Assembly (NCBI GenBank): GCA_016779985.1
Contig: JADHMP010000001.1
Coordinates: 186,001 to 250,000, forward strand
Direction: 5' to 3'
Origin: JADHMP01 sp016779985
Lineage (GTDB): Bacteria; Bacteroidota; Bacteroidia; Flavobacteriales; Flavobacteriaceae
DNA: 64,000 nt
Both the position numbers and the translations under genes were made by a program. This document shows, one piece after another, positions 26,033-36,189 of the stretch. Position 1 is the stretch's first letter; each line of letters opens with the position of its first letter. A model generated the notes under the pieces. It made no database searches. It saw only the letters and a list, made by a program, of their open reading frames with translations, and had not been told where the DNA came from.

Positions 26033-27562
26033 ATGCAAGAAAAAATACTCATCCTTGATTTTGGTTCGCAATACACACAACTCATTGCCAGAAGGGTACG
26101 CGAATTGTACATTTATTGTGAAATTTATCCCTTTAATAAAATTCCTCCAGACGTTGAGAATTACAAAGCATTGATTTTGTCTGGATCTCCATATTCTGTT
26201 AGACAAGAAAACGCCCCTCAGCCAAATTTGAAAGACATTAAAGGAAAGATCCCTTTACTTGGTGTTTGTTACGGTGCACAATATATTGCCCACTTTTTTG
26301 GTGGAAATGTAAGTGCCTCTAACAAAAGAGAATATGGAAGAGCCCATTTGGAACTGAATGGCAATCCTGATTTATTTTTTCAAGGTGTACAACCTCAAAG
26401 CCAAGTTTGGATGAGTCATAGTGACACGATTAAAACCTTACCAGAAGGAGGTGTATTATTGGCAAGCACAGAAGATGTTGAGAATGCAGCCTTTTTAATC
26501 GAAGGAGAAAAAACCTATGGAATTCAATTTCATCCAGAGGTGTATCATTCAACAGAAGGCAAATTGATCTTAGAAAATTTTTTAGTAAAGATTGCTGGTG
26601 TAGCACAAACTTGGACTCCAGATTCATTTGTGCACACCAGTGTTGACACGCTAAAAAAACAAATTGGAGAGGAGCAAGTCATTTTGGGTTTGTCGGGAGG
26701 GGTAGATTCCTCTGTGGCAGCTATTTTGCTACACAAAGCAATAGGCAGCCAACTCAACTGTATCTTTGTGAACAATGGATTGTTGCGTAAAGATGAGTTT
26801 AGCCAAGTGCTGACCCAATATGAAGGCATGGGACTCAATGTAAAAGGAATAGATGCCAGTGCACAGTTTTTGGAGGCTCTAGAGGGCATTTCTGACCCTG
26901 AATCAAAAAGAAAAATTATCGGGAAAACCTTTATAGATGTTTTCGAAGAAGAATCACAAAAAGTTAAAGGTGCGGCCTGGCTGGCTCAAGGCACAATCTA
27001 TCCTGATGTGATTGAATCTACCTCAGTAAACGGTCCTTCAGCGACCATAAAATCCCATCATAACGTGGGCGGGCTTCCTGATTACATGAAGCTAAAAATA
27101 GTAGAACCTTTAAGAATGTTGTTTAAAGATGAGGTGAGAAGAGTGGGGAGGAGCATGGAACTACCAGAAGAATTATTAGGTCGACACCCTTTTCCAGGTC
27201 CAGGTCTAGCTATTAGAATTTTAGGCCCTATTTCAAAAGAAAATGTAGCCTTACTCCAAGAGGCAGATGCTATTTTTATCAAAGGATTGAAAGAATGGGA
27301 TTTATATGATGAAGTTTGGCAAGCAGGAGCTATTTTGTTACCGATAAACAGTGTGGGAGTTATGGGTGACGAGCGTACTTATGAAAAATGCGTAGCGCTT
27401 CGTGCCGTTCAGTCAACTGACGGCATGACGGCAGATTGGGTTAATCTACCTTATGAATTTTTGCAAAAAATATCCAACCAAATCATCAATAATGTCAAGG
27501 GAATCAATAGAGTGGTTTATGACATAAGTTCAAAACCACCTGCCACAATTGAATGGGAATGA
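26033..27562 (+). CDS. guaA: GMP synthase (glutamine-hydrolysing)
   Basis: Converts XMP to GMP. The 509-residue protein has an N-terminal class I amidotransferase domain with C79 in LGVCYGAQ and the HPEVYHS histidine/glutamate. The ATP-pyrophosphatase P-loop is LSGGVDSS near residue 220, and the dimerisation domain ends KPPATIEWE. Sequence could be read from TTG 26027, but ATG 26033 (MQEKILILDFGSQYTQL) is the normal start. The LysM-domain gene follows 19 bases later. Confidence 0.97.
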   Translation: MQEKILILDFGSQYTQLIARRVRELYIYCEIYPFNKIPPDVENYKALILSGSPYSVRQENAPQPNLKDIKGKIPLLGVCYGAQYIAHFFGGNVSASNKREYGRAHLELNGNPDLFFQGVQPQSQVWMSHSDTIKTLPEGGVLLASTEDVENAAFLIEGEKTYGIQFHPEVYHSTEGKLILENFLVKIAGVAQTWTPDSFVHTSVDTLKKQIGEEQVILGLSGGVDSSVAAILLHKAIGSQLNCIFVNNGLLRKDEFSQVLTQYEGMGLNVKGIDASAQFLEALEGISDPESKRKIIGKTFIDVFEEESQKVKGAAWLAQGTIYPDVIESTSVNGPSATIKSHHNVGGLPDYMKLKIVEPLRMLFKDEVRRVGRSMELPEELLGRHPFPGPGLAIRILGPISKENVALLQEADAIFIKGLKEWDLYDEVWQAGAILLPINSVGVMGDERTYEKCVALRAVQSTDGMTADWVNLPYEFLQKISNQIINNVKGINRVVYDISSKPPATIEWE

Positions 27563-27581
27563 TTATTGTTAATACCTCAAT

Positions 27582-29348
27582 ATGAGATTCAGATCAATAC
27601 TCTTTATTTTACTTTTCACAATCATTTTACCTCTTGGAGCACAAGAAATTCCAACTCATTTTGAATATCATAGGGTGCGTGTTGGCGAAACCCTTTTTGG
27701 CCTTAGTCAAAAATATGGTATAACTGAAGAAGAGCTGCTAGAGTACAATTCCATTTTGTCAAAAACAGGCTTGAGAAAGAGAATGAAACTACGCATTCCT
27801 GTTTATACCAAAACTGAAGAGGTTGTAGAAATGATTGATGAACCTCTTCCCAAGGTAGTAATTGACACTTTAGGATTTGAAACACATTTGGTGCTAGCCA
27901 AAGAGACAAAATGGCGTTTGGCTTATCAATATGGCACCACTATAGCAGCACTAGAACAACTCAATCCCACTATAAAAGAAGGTCTAAAAATTGGCCAAAC
28001 AATCAAAGTGCCTAAAGCAAAAATACCAAAACGGGTTCCTGAGAAAGATTCATTGTTTAATTATTATATGGTGCTGCCTAAAGAAGGGTATTATCGAATT
28101 GAAAAAAAATTAGGAGTACCCAAAAAAGTCTTGGATTCTTTAAACCCTGAGTTGATTGAGAAAGGATTACAAGAAGGAATGGTGTTAAAAGTGCCAGGGG
28201 ATCTTTCTGGTGACCTAAAGGTGTCAGACGATTTATTGCTTGAGCGAATAAACTTACTCGATTCAATTTCTGAAGCTAAACCTATGGAAATTGCTCTCAT
28301 GCTCCCCTTCAGAGCCAGTGAGCTCAATTTAGATTCTCTTCATTTAGTTCGTCCTGTATTAGAAAGTAGAAACTTGTATACCATCGCCTTTGATTTTTAT
28401 ATGGGAGCTAGAATGGCAGCAGAAAAAGCAACCACTATTGGTATTCCTGTAGAACTATCTGTAATTGACACAGAAAACAATAAAAGTAAAATTTTAGAAG
28501 AAGTGTCTTCGAAAGATTGGCGCAAAACAGATGCCATTATAGGCCCCATCATTCCTTCTAATTTTGATTATGTCTCCAATTTAAAAGCCATCGAAAATAT
28601 TCCTAAAGTTTCCCCTTTATCTACCAACGAGGTAAGAAAATCAAAAGCTATTTTTCAAACCCAAACCCGAAAATCTACTTATAGAAAAAAAATGCTTGCT
28701 TATCTAGAGCGTAAACTTGACAGTACGCAAAACATTGTTATTGTGGCAGATTCACTAAGCCGACCCATGGAGACCGAGTTACTCAACAGGTTTCCTACTG
28801 CCATTCAATTAAGACCCGAAGAAGAAGGATATTTAATGCCTGAGCTAGTAGATTCTCTTTTAGTTGATTCATTACCTAATAAAGTTATTTTAGAGACTTC
28901 TTCTTTTCCTCTGATAGGAAGTGTCTTATCACAAATGAATGCCCAAAATACGGATGAACGTTCTGTTCAGGTTTTTACTACCTACAGAAATAACCTTTAT
29001 GACAAAGCCAACCTTTCGTTAGAAATGTTAGGAGCTGTTCAGTTTACTTATCCTTCCAACACCATATTAAAAACTGCTGATACCTTTTCTGAGTTTCAAT
29101 TGGATTTTATTGATCGATTTGGAAAACCCCCTTCAAAAGAAGCTACTCGAGCTTATGATGTTACACTAGATGTCTTATTACGAATTGCTTATAGTGGTTC
29201 ATTAAAAAAGAGCTTGGAAATTGGTGAAACCTTCTACAATCAAAATTGCTTCTCCTACACTCTAGACCAAAATAATAGTTATGTGAATGAAGCGGTATTG
29301 ATTCTTCAACACGAAGGATATGAGGTAAAAGAAATAAAAGAATGGTAG
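27582..29348 (+). CDS. LysM protein with periplasmic-binding-protein-like domain
   Basis: A 588-residue exported protein with signal peptide MRFRSILFILLFTIILPLGA. Three LysM-like repeats follow at about 29-73, 107-145 and 163-205; the first (YHRVRVGETLFGLSQKYGIT) is canonical and the others more degenerate. From about residue 230 the protein resembles type 1 periplasmic substrate-binding proteins (IALMLPFRASELNLD, then FYMGARMAAEKA, AIIGPIIPSNF). The LysM part should bind peptidoglycan; whether the C-terminal domain binds a ligand or is structural, as in LpoA-type proteins, is unknown. Confidence 0.88.
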   Translation: MRFRSILFILLFTIILPLGAQEIPTHFEYHRVRVGETLFGLSQKYGITEEELLEYNSILSKTGLRKRMKLRIPVYTKTEEVVEMIDEPLPKVVIDTLGFETHLVLAKETKWRLAYQYGTTIAALEQLNPTIKEGLKIGQTIKVPKAKIPKRVPEKDSLFNYYMVLPKEGYYRIEKKLGVPKKVLDSLNPELIEKGLQEGMVLKVPGDLSGDLKVSDDLLLERINLLDSISEAKPMEIALMLPFRASELNLDSLHLVRPVLESRNLYTIAFDFYMGARMAAEKATTIGIPVELSVIDTENNKSKILEEVSSKDWRKTDAIIGPIIPSNFDYVSNLKAIENIPKVSPLSTNEVRKSKAIFQTQTRKSTYRKKMLAYLERKLDSTQNIVIVADSLSRPMETELLNRFPTAIQLRPEEEGYLMPELVDSLLVDSLPNKVILETSSFPLIGSVLSQMNAQNTDERSVQVFTTYRNNLYDKANLSLEMLGAVQFTYPSNTILKTADTFSEFQLDFIDRFGKPPSKEATRAYDVTLDVLLRIAYSGSLKKSLEIGETFYNQNCFSYTLDQNNSYVNEAVLILQHEGYEVKEIKEW

Positions 29349-29413
29349 TAAATACACCTATATGCTTATGAATTTTGTAATTTTAAACCCGGTGTTTAAA
29401 ACGAAGCTACCGG

Positions 29414-31039
29414 ATGCCAAAGCCAAAATATATATTTGTTACAGGAGGTGTTACTTCTTCACTCGGAAAAGGAATCATCGCCGCCTCTTTGGCAAAACTA
29501 CTTCAGTCTCAAGGTTTTCGCATTACCATTCAAAAATTTGACCCCTATATAAATGTAGATCCAGGCACAATGAACCCCTATGAACATGGGGAATGCTACG
29601 TGACTACTGACGGTGCAGAAACTGACTTAGATTTAGGTCATTATGAGCGTTTTCTAAATCAAAAAACCTCTCAAGCCAACAATGTGACTACAGGAAGAGT
29701 TTATCAAAATGTGATTGAAAAAGAAAGAAAAGGAGCGTTTTTAGGAAAGACAGTGCAAGTGATCCCCCATATCACAAATGAAATTAAGACTAGAATGATG
29801 CAGCTAGGCGATTCTGGCCATTACGACATAGTGATTACTGAAATTGGAGGAACGGTGGGAGATATAGAGTCTCTTCCCTACATTGAATCAGTACGTCAGT
29901 TAATTTGGGAATTAGGAAAAGAAAATGCAATTGTTATTCATCTTACCCTTGTTCCTTATTTAGCAGCATCGGGGGAACTTAAAACCAAACCAACACAACA
30001 CTCTGTCAAAACATTGATGGAAAGTGGTATTTCAGCAGATATCATCGTTTGTCGAACAGAATATGAACTGCCTGAAGAACTTCGAGAAAAAATAGCACTG
30101 TTTTGTAATGTCAAAAGAGAAGCGGTAATTCAGTCAATTGATGTGGAAACGATTTATGATGTGCCATTAAAAATGCTCGAGGAAGGACTAAATAAAGTCG
30201 TGTTGCAAAAACTTAATTTAAAATCAAAGCAACCACCAGATTTAAGTGCTTGGAATGGATTCTTACAAAAATTTAAAAACCCTAAAGACCAAATTAAAAT
30301 TGGATTGGTCGGTAAATATGTTGAACTTCAAGATTCGTATAAGTCTATATTGGAATCTCTTTTTCATGCAGGAGCAAAAAATGAGGCCGAGGTAGAAATA
30401 ATTAGTATCCATTCAGAAAAAGTGAATGCTAAGGAAGTAGCCAATCATTTGTCTAAGGTTGATGGAGTGCTTGTAGCTCCTGGATTTGGAGAAAGAGGAA
30501 TTGAAGGAAAAATTACAGCGGTTCAATATGCTAGAGAAAACAGCATCCCCTTTTTAGGAATATGTTTAGGCATGCAAATGGCTGTGATAGAATACGCTCG
30601 CAATGTGGTGGGGCTCCAAGGAGCTAATTCAACAGAAATGGATGTGATGTCAAGTGTTCCTGTGATTGATTTGATGGAGTCACAGAAAAGTGTTTTGAGT
30701 AAGGGAGGAACGATGCGCCTTGGCTCTTGGGATTGTGAATTGACAAAAAATTCTTTGGTGTATTCTATTTATCAAAAAGATAAAATTTCTGAACGACACA
30801 GACACCGCTATGAATTTAACAATACTTTTTCAGATCAAATCTTTGATAACAACTTCAAAGTAGTAGGAATTAATCCTGAAACAAAACTGGTTGAGATTAT
30901 TGAAAATGTTGCACATCCTTGGTTTGTCGGAGTGCAATTTCATCCCGAATACGAAAGTACGGTGGCTCAACCTCATCCACTTTTCGTTAGTTTTATAAAA
31001 GCAGCACTAACCCATACCTCAAAGAAGCAAAACAACTAA
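29414..31039 (+). CDS. pyrG: CTP synthase
   Basis: Aminates UTP to CTP using glutamine. The 541-residue protein has the synthetase domain (IFVTGGVTSSLGKGI P-loop at the start, EIGGTVGDIES about residue 140) and the glutamine amidotransferase domain with the nucleophile cysteine near residue 384 in LGICLGMQ and HPEYES at the end. It stands one base ahead of yidC, an order frequent in Flavobacteriia. A TAATTTTA element at 29378-29385 may drive it. Confidence 0.97.
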   Translation: MPKPKYIFVTGGVTSSLGKGIIAASLAKLLQSQGFRITIQKFDPYINVDPGTMNPYEHGECYVTTDGAETDLDLGHYERFLNQKTSQANNVTTGRVYQNVIEKERKGAFLGKTVQVIPHITNEIKTRMMQLGDSGHYDIVITEIGGTVGDIESLPYIESVRQLIWELGKENAIVIHLTLVPYLAASGELKTKPTQHSVKTLMESGISADIIVCRTEYELPEELREKIALFCNVKREAVIQSIDVETIYDVPLKMLEEGLNKVVLQKLNLKSKQPPDLSAWNGFLQKFKNPKDQIKIGLVGKYVELQDSYKSILESLFHAGAKNEAEVEIISIHSEKVNAKEVANHLSKVDGVLVAPGFGERGIEGKITAVQYARENSIPFLGICLGMQMAVIEYARNVVGLQGANSTEMDVMSSVPVIDLMESQKSVLSKGGTMRLGSWDCELTKNSLVYSIYQKDKISERHRHRYEFNNTFSDQIFDNNFKVVGINPETKLVEIIENVAHPWFVGVQFHPEYESTVAQPHPLFVSFIKAALTHTSKKQNN

Positions 31040-31040
31040 A

Positions 31041-32867
31041 ATGGAAGAAAGAAAATTTGACCCCTATCAATTTATAGGTTTTATTCTTATAGCACTTATC
31101 TTAACCTGGATGCTCTATAGAAATGGTCCACAAGAAACTCAAGATAACACCCCAGTAGAAACTAACCAAACAACGAATCCTCAGACACCACAACCTGTTT
31201 TGTCAGACTCTGTTCAACAACAAAAAAATGTTCAAGCTTTCGGAGATTTTGGTGGATTTTTTCAAGCCAAGAAAATTGAACCTGTTTTGCTTGAAAATAA
31301 AAACTTAGCTTTTGAATTTGACACAAAAGGAGCAATAGTGACATCGCTTAGATTGAAAGAATTTAATAATTATCAAGATGTTCCACTCTTTCTTGTCAAC
31401 GATAAAAATACCCAATTCAATTTGTTGCTCAAGGCTTCAAACGGCATGGAACTCAATACTTCAGAAATGTATTTTCAGCCCACCATAATTTCAAATGAAG
31501 AAAATCAAGAAGTTATTTTTGAGTCTAAAACAGCCTCCAATCAAATGATCCGTTTTGTATATACACTTCCAGAAGATGGATATCAAATCAAGCTAGAAAT
31601 TTCAACATCAAATTTTGCTCCTTCACTAAGCAGAAGTGATACCCCTAATTTAACCTGGAGTACAACAGCTTTTAGAAATTCTAGAAGTATTGAATATGAA
31701 AACCGTTACACGGAATATACTTATGGATATGATGAAGATCGGGTAGATTATTTATCATTGAGTGGAGATGATGTAGAACAAATGAGTAACATCAGATGGA
31801 TTTCCTACAGGCAACACTTTTTTAGTGCAATTCTTGTTCCAAACGAACCTTTGGATGAGGTACAAATGTATTCTGAAAATTTAGCTGATGAGGAAAAATT
31901 AGAGGAGCGGTTCACAAAACGCTTTAGTTCAACTTTTCCTGTTGAGCGACAAAATGGTGAGTTGGATGCAGCGTTTAATTTTTATTATGGCCCTACTGAT
32001 TATAAAACATTAGAATTGCTTCCCGGTGATTTAGAAGCCTCTGTCCCTCTTGGGTGGGGTATATTTGGATGGATTAATCGATGGGTTTTTCTCCCTTTGT
32101 TTGGTTTTTTGTCTACAATTTTTCCTTACGGAATTGCCATAATTGTTTTGACATTAATTGTTCGCTTGGCTATGTCACCAGTAACATACAAGTCCTATGT
32201 GTCTCAAATTAAGATGAAACTTTTGCGTCCTGAAGTTGATGCCATCAACGAAAAACATAAAGATAATGCGGTTAAAAAACAACAAGAAACAATGAGTCTC
32301 TATTCAAAAGCAGGTGCTAGCCCACTGGCTGGATGTGTGCCGGCATTGATTCAATTGCCCGTTTTTTATGCTTTATTCACCTTTTTTCCTGTTGCATTTG
32401 TCTTGAGAGAAAAAAGTTTTCTTTGGGCCGATGACCTATCTTCTTATGATTCCGTTTTGGAACTTCCTTTCAATGTGCCCTTCTATGGTGATCATGTGAG
32501 TTTGTTTCCCATTTTAGCCTCCATTGCTATTTTTTTCTACACAAGAATGACCACAGGTCAGCAGCCCATGCCACAACAACCTGGTATGCCCAATATGAAG
32601 GTAATCATGTATCTCATGCCAGTGATGATGCTTTTTTTCTTCAATAATTATGCAAGCGGATTGAGTTTGTATTATTTTGTTTCCAATTTGCTTACGATCT
32701 TTTTGATGCTAATTATTAAAAATTACATCATCGATGATAAGAAAATCCATGCCAAGCTTGAAGAAAATAAAAAGAAGCCTAAAAAAGTAGGTGGTTTTTC
32801 TGCCCGCTTACAAAAAGCAATGGAAGAAGCAGAAAAGCAAAAAAAAGCGGGTAGAAGGAGAGGGTAA
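31041..32867 (+). CDS. yidC: Membrane protein insertase YidC
   Basis: Inserts and folds inner-membrane proteins, with or without Sec. The 608-residue protein has an N-terminal membrane anchor (FIGFILIALILTWMLY), a large periplasmic P1 domain (about 65-340) and the conserved C-terminal Oxa1-like hydrophobic core (YGIAIIVLTLIVRLAMSP, then AGCVPALIQLPVFYALF). A basic tail ends KKAGRRRG and may contact ribosomes. One base separates it from pyrG and 30 bases from mnmA. Confidence 0.96.
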   Translation: MEERKFDPYQFIGFILIALILTWMLYRNGPQETQDNTPVETNQTTNPQTPQPVLSDSVQQQKNVQAFGDFGGFFQAKKIEPVLLENKNLAFEFDTKGAIVTSLRLKEFNNYQDVPLFLVNDKNTQFNLLLKASNGMELNTSEMYFQPTIISNEENQEVIFESKTASNQMIRFVYTLPEDGYQIKLEISTSNFAPSLSRSDTPNLTWSTTAFRNSRSIEYENRYTEYTYGYDEDRVDYLSLSGDDVEQMSNIRWISYRQHFFSAILVPNEPLDEVQMYSENLADEEKLEERFTKRFSSTFPVERQNGELDAAFNFYYGPTDYKTLELLPGDLEASVPLGWGIFGWINRWVFLPLFGFLSTIFPYGIAIIVLTLIVRLAMSPVTYKSYVSQIKMKLLRPEVDAINEKHKDNAVKKQQETMSLYSKAGASPLAGCVPALIQLPVFYALFTFFPVAFVLREKSFLWADDLSSYDSVLELPFNVPFYGDHVSLFPILASIAIFFYTRMTTGQQPMPQQPGMPNMKVIMYLMPVMMLFFFNNYASGLSLYYFVSNLLTIFLMLIIKNYIIDDKKIHAKLEENKKKPKKVGGFSARLQKAMEEAEKQKKAGRRRG

Positions 32868-32885
32868 TTTTTTCTCAGAGTTCCT

Positions 32886-32893
32886 TACTTTTA
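32886..32893 (+). promoter_or_regulatory. Possible -7 element (TACTTTTA) for mnmA
   Basis: One mismatch to TAnnTTTG, ending four bases before the mnmA ATG; mnmA may instead rely on read-through from yidC. Confidence 0.3.
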
Positions 32894-32897
32894 CTGA

Positions 32898-34079
32898 ATG
32901 AAAAAGAAGCGAGTCGTTGTGGGTCTCTCAGGAGGAGTAGATTCATCTGTAGCGGCACATTTGCTGGTTGAACAAGGCTATGAGGTGATAGGCTTGTTTA
33001 TGAAAAATTGGCATGACGAATCTGTGACCATTTCTAGTGAATGCCCTTGGTTAGAAGACAGCTATGATGCCATGTTAGTAGCTGAGAAATTAGGTATACC
33101 TTTTCAAACTGTGGACTTGAGTAGTGAATATAAAACTCGTATTGTTGATTATATGTTTGCAGAATATGAGCGGGGAAGGACCCCCAATCCAGATGTGCTC
33201 TGCAATAGAGAAATAAAATTTGACCTATTCCTAAAAATCGCTCTTTCTTTGAATGCTGATTATGTTGCAACAGGACATTATTGCCAAAAAAATACTATTA
33301 CATCTCAAGACAAAACAATACACCAATTACTCTCAGGAGCTGACATTAATAAGGATCAATCCTATTTTCTTTGCCAACTTACCCAAGAGCAATTGGCTCA
33401 TGCACTTTTCCCTATAGGCCATTTACAAAAAAGTGAAGTTAGAAAAATAGCAAAAGCGCAAGGTTTTGTAACAGCAGATAAACGTGATTCTCAAGGCCTT
33501 TGTTTTGTGGGTAAAGTCAGATTACCAGATTTTTTACAACAACAATTGAAGCCCAAAGAAGGTAAAATCATCGCTATAGACGAAAATCATGAAAAATTCA
33601 AAAATATACCCTCATCAAATGCTCCACTGGCAGAACAGGCATTGAAACTAAACTACGCAGCCATTGATGGTGTTGAAGTAGGTGCCCACAGGGGTGCTCA
33701 TTATTTTACTATTGGCCAACGCAAGGGACTGGCAGTGGGTGGAACCGTTGATCCTTTGTTTGTGATTGATACTGATGTAAATGAAAATGTGCTCTATGTG
33801 GGTGAAGGTAAAAACCACCCTGGGTTATTTAGAAAGGTATTGAAGGTAGCGCCCAAAGAGGTTCACTGGGTGCGAGAAGATTTAACACTAAAAGCGGGGG
33901 AGTTCCTCAAAGTTGAAGCTAGAATTCGATATAGACAACCGCTTCAAAAAGCTACAATCCACGCTCTTGAGTCAGGTTATTTCGTCTCTTTTGATCAGCC
34001 TCAGTCAGCGATCACTTCAGGTCAGTTTGTTGCTTGGTATCAAAAAAAGGAATTGCTCGGATCTGGTGTCATCACTTGA
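32898..34079 (+). CDS. mnmA: tRNA-specific 2-thiouridylase MnmA
   Basis: Thiolates uridine 34 of Lys, Glu and Gln tRNAs. The 393-residue protein has the PP-loop LSGGVDSS at residues 10-17, catalytic C102 in VLCNREIKF and the second catalytic cysteine near residue 202 in SQGLCFVG, plus the tRNA-recognition motif TPNPDV. Its C-terminal 40 bases overlap the end of the convergent DUF255 gene. Confidence 0.96.
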   Translation: MKKKRVVVGLSGGVDSSVAAHLLVEQGYEVIGLFMKNWHDESVTISSECPWLEDSYDAMLVAEKLGIPFQTVDLSSEYKTRIVDYMFAEYERGRTPNPDVLCNREIKFDLFLKIALSLNADYVATGHYCQKNTITSQDKTIHQLLSGADINKDQSYFLCQLTQEQLAHALFPIGHLQKSEVRKIAKAQGFVTADKRDSQGLCFVGKVRLPDFLQQQLKPKEGKIIAIDENHEKFKNIPSSNAPLAEQALKLNYAAIDGVEVGAHRGAHYFTIGQRKGLAVGGTVDPLFVIDTDVNENVLYVGEGKNHPGLFRKVLKVAPKEVHWVREDLTLKAGEFLKVEARIRYRQPLQKATIHALESGYFVSFDQPQSAITSGQFVAWYQKKELLGSGVIT

Positions 34080-36163
34080 TTTTCAAACTCTTCTAGCTGT
34101 TTTAGAGCCGCTTCTACCGTGGTTTCAGGGCGTAAGCAAACATTGTTTTGACAAACATAGATATAAGTTTCTTCTTCAAAATAACGCTCTTTTAAAAGAG
34201 GCAAATCACTTGGAGTAGTGCTAAATTGAAATAGAACATTAACTAAATACTTCTTTTGAATTTCTTTAGTCATAGAATTTGCTTCTGGCCCTGCAATGAT
34301 GACTTCATATTCAGGATAAGTCCATTTTGCCAAAAGAGAAGCCCAATGACAATAGTCACTTATACTTTCTTCTAAAATGGGTTGAATGGCCTGTAACATT
34401 TTTTCAACTTTATTTAAATAATCTTTTCGAGCTAAAAGATGACCTAAATCAGATAGAACATTTGCTAAGAAAGCATTTGCAGAAGGCATAACACCATCAT
34501 CAACAGAAAGAATAGGAGACAACAAATGGTTTGATGATTTGAAGGTAAAGAAAGGGCTATTAGCATCTTTGAAATCAGTCATGGATTTTTCTACCAAGGT
34601 TTGGCTCCAGTCGAGATACTCTTTTTTTCCCGTAGTTTTATACAAAGCTAATGCAGCACCAGCCATGTAGGCATAGTCTTCTAAAAAACCATCAATTTTT
34701 GGTATTCCATTTTGTAGAGTATGATAAAATTTACCATCTACAAAAGTATTTTTGATGAGAAAATCAAAAAGGGTTTCTGCTTCTTGTAACCAAGCTTGAT
34801 TATCAAATGCTTGAGCGGCTTCTACAAATCCAATAATAGTCAAAGCATTCCATGAAGTGATAATTTTGGTGTCAATACCAGGAAAATCTCGTTGGGAAAG
34901 TATGATGAAAATTTTCTTATCCCAATCCGATTTTATCTGATTCCATTCTTTGGTTTTCAACTTACGGGAACGCACAAAGGAACTTTCTGAGACAGCTTTT
35001 TTTAATATAAAAAAGTCCTCTTCAAAAGGATCATTAAAATCTATGCCATAATACTCTTTGAACATTTCAATTTGATTGGTGGCAATTTTTTCAATTTCTT
35101 TTTTAGTAAACACATAATATCGACCTTCCCCTGCCTCATTGTCAGCATCAATGGCAGAATAGAATCCACCTCCCTTTGCAGCCATTCGGTTTTTTAGAAA
35201 AGCAATAGTTTCTTCAACCCTTAGACGATATATAGGGTTTGCATCACTCTTAAAAGCTTCTGCATAAAGTCCCACCATTTGAGCATTATCGTAAAGCATT
35301 TTTTCAAAATGAGGAACTTTCCAATACGGATCTACACTGTAACGAAAAAAACCACCTTCTAGCGCGTCATAAACTCCACTAGTCGCAATTTTTTGTAAGC
35401 TAGTTTCAATGTATTCATTGATTGAAAACTTTTTTGATAGTTCGTGATACTGTCTTAAAAAATGAAATTTTGAAGGTCTAATAAATTTCTGTTTACCAAT
35501 TTCACCCCCATAAATCAAATCAAAATTCTTTTCCCATTGTTTGACAGGTTTTTCAAAAAAAGTTTCATCAAAAGGTTTCGGGTCCTCAGGGAGCTCAATA
35601 ACATTCACGGCAGCAATTCCCTCAGCAACTTTTTTTGCCAAGTCTTCTAATTGCTCAGGGTTGTTTTCATAGCGCTCTCGTACTCGTTCTAAAATTTGTA
35701 TCCATTGTGCTCTTGTGTGATATGTTCCACCGTAGATAGGAGTTCCATTGGGTAAACAAATTACATTTAATGGCCATCCTCCACGACCAGTAAGAAGTTG
35801 AACAGCAGTCATATAAATATTATCAACATCAGGGTTTTCTTCTCTATCCACTTTAATATTGATAAAATTCTTATTCATTACCGCTGCTACTGTTTTATCC
35901 TCGAAGGTTTCTTCCTCCATTACATGACACCAGTGACAACTTGAATAACCAATGCTCACAATGAGGAGCTTCTCAGCTTTATTTTGATTTTCATAGCGCG
36001 ATTCATTCCATGGCTGCCAATGAACTGGATTTTGAGCATGCTGAAGAAGATAGGGGCTTGTTTCTTTATTTAAATTATTCTGACTAAAATTCCAACTTTC
36101 CTGACGACTACATGAAAATAATAGGCCCAAAAAGAGACAAATAAAGAGGCTATTTGTTTTCAT
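34040..36163 (-). CDS. DUF255 thioredoxin-like lipoprotein (YyaL/SSP411 family)
   Basis: A 707-residue protein with lipoprotein signal MKTNSLFICLFLGLLFSCS (cysteine about residue 18). The N-terminal DUF255 thioredoxin-fold domain contains the CHWC redox pair (C76, C79) in YSSCHWCHVMEEETF. It is followed by an alpha/alpha-barrel region like six-hairpin glycosidases (AIDADNEAGEGRYYVFTKKE, then WNALTIIGFVEAA and EDYAYMAGAALALYK). The function of the YyaL family is not settled. The frame is open to 36211, but that start lacks the signal peptide and overlaps the NHL gene. Confidence 0.9.
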   Translation of the reverse strand: MKTNSLFICLFLGLLFSCSRQESWNFSQNNLNKETSPYLLQHAQNPVHWQPWNESRYENQNKAEKLLIVSIGYSSCHWCHVMEEETFEDKTVAAVMNKNFINIKVDREENPDVDNIYMTAVQLLTGRGGWPLNVICLPNGTPIYGGTYHTRAQWIQILERVRERYENNPEQLEDLAKKVAEGIAAVNVIELPEDPKPFDETFFEKPVKQWEKNFDLIYGGEIGKQKFIRPSKFHFLRQYHELSKKFSINEYIETSLQKIATSGVYDALEGGFFRYSVDPYWKVPHFEKMLYDNAQMVGLYAEAFKSDANPIYRLRVEETIAFLKNRMAAKGGGFYSAIDADNEAGEGRYYVFTKKEIEKIATNQIEMFKEYYGIDFNDPFEEDFFILKKAVSESSFVRSRKLKTKEWNQIKSDWDKKIFIILSQRDFPGIDTKIITSWNALTIIGFVEAAQAFDNQAWLQEAETLFDFLIKNTFVDGKFYHTLQNGIPKIDGFLEDYAYMAGAALALYKTTGKKEYLDWSQTLVEKSMTDFKDANSPFFTFKSSNHLLSPILSVDDGVMPSANAFLANVLSDLGHLLARKDYLNKVEKMLQAIQPILEESISDYCHWASLLAKWTYPEYEVIIAGPEANSMTKEIQKKYLVNVLFQFSTTPSDLPLLKERYFEEETYIYVCQNNVCLRPETTVEAALKQLEEFENQVMTPDPSNSFF

Positions 36164-36189
36164 AATTGGATTAATATTTCTTGAGAAAA

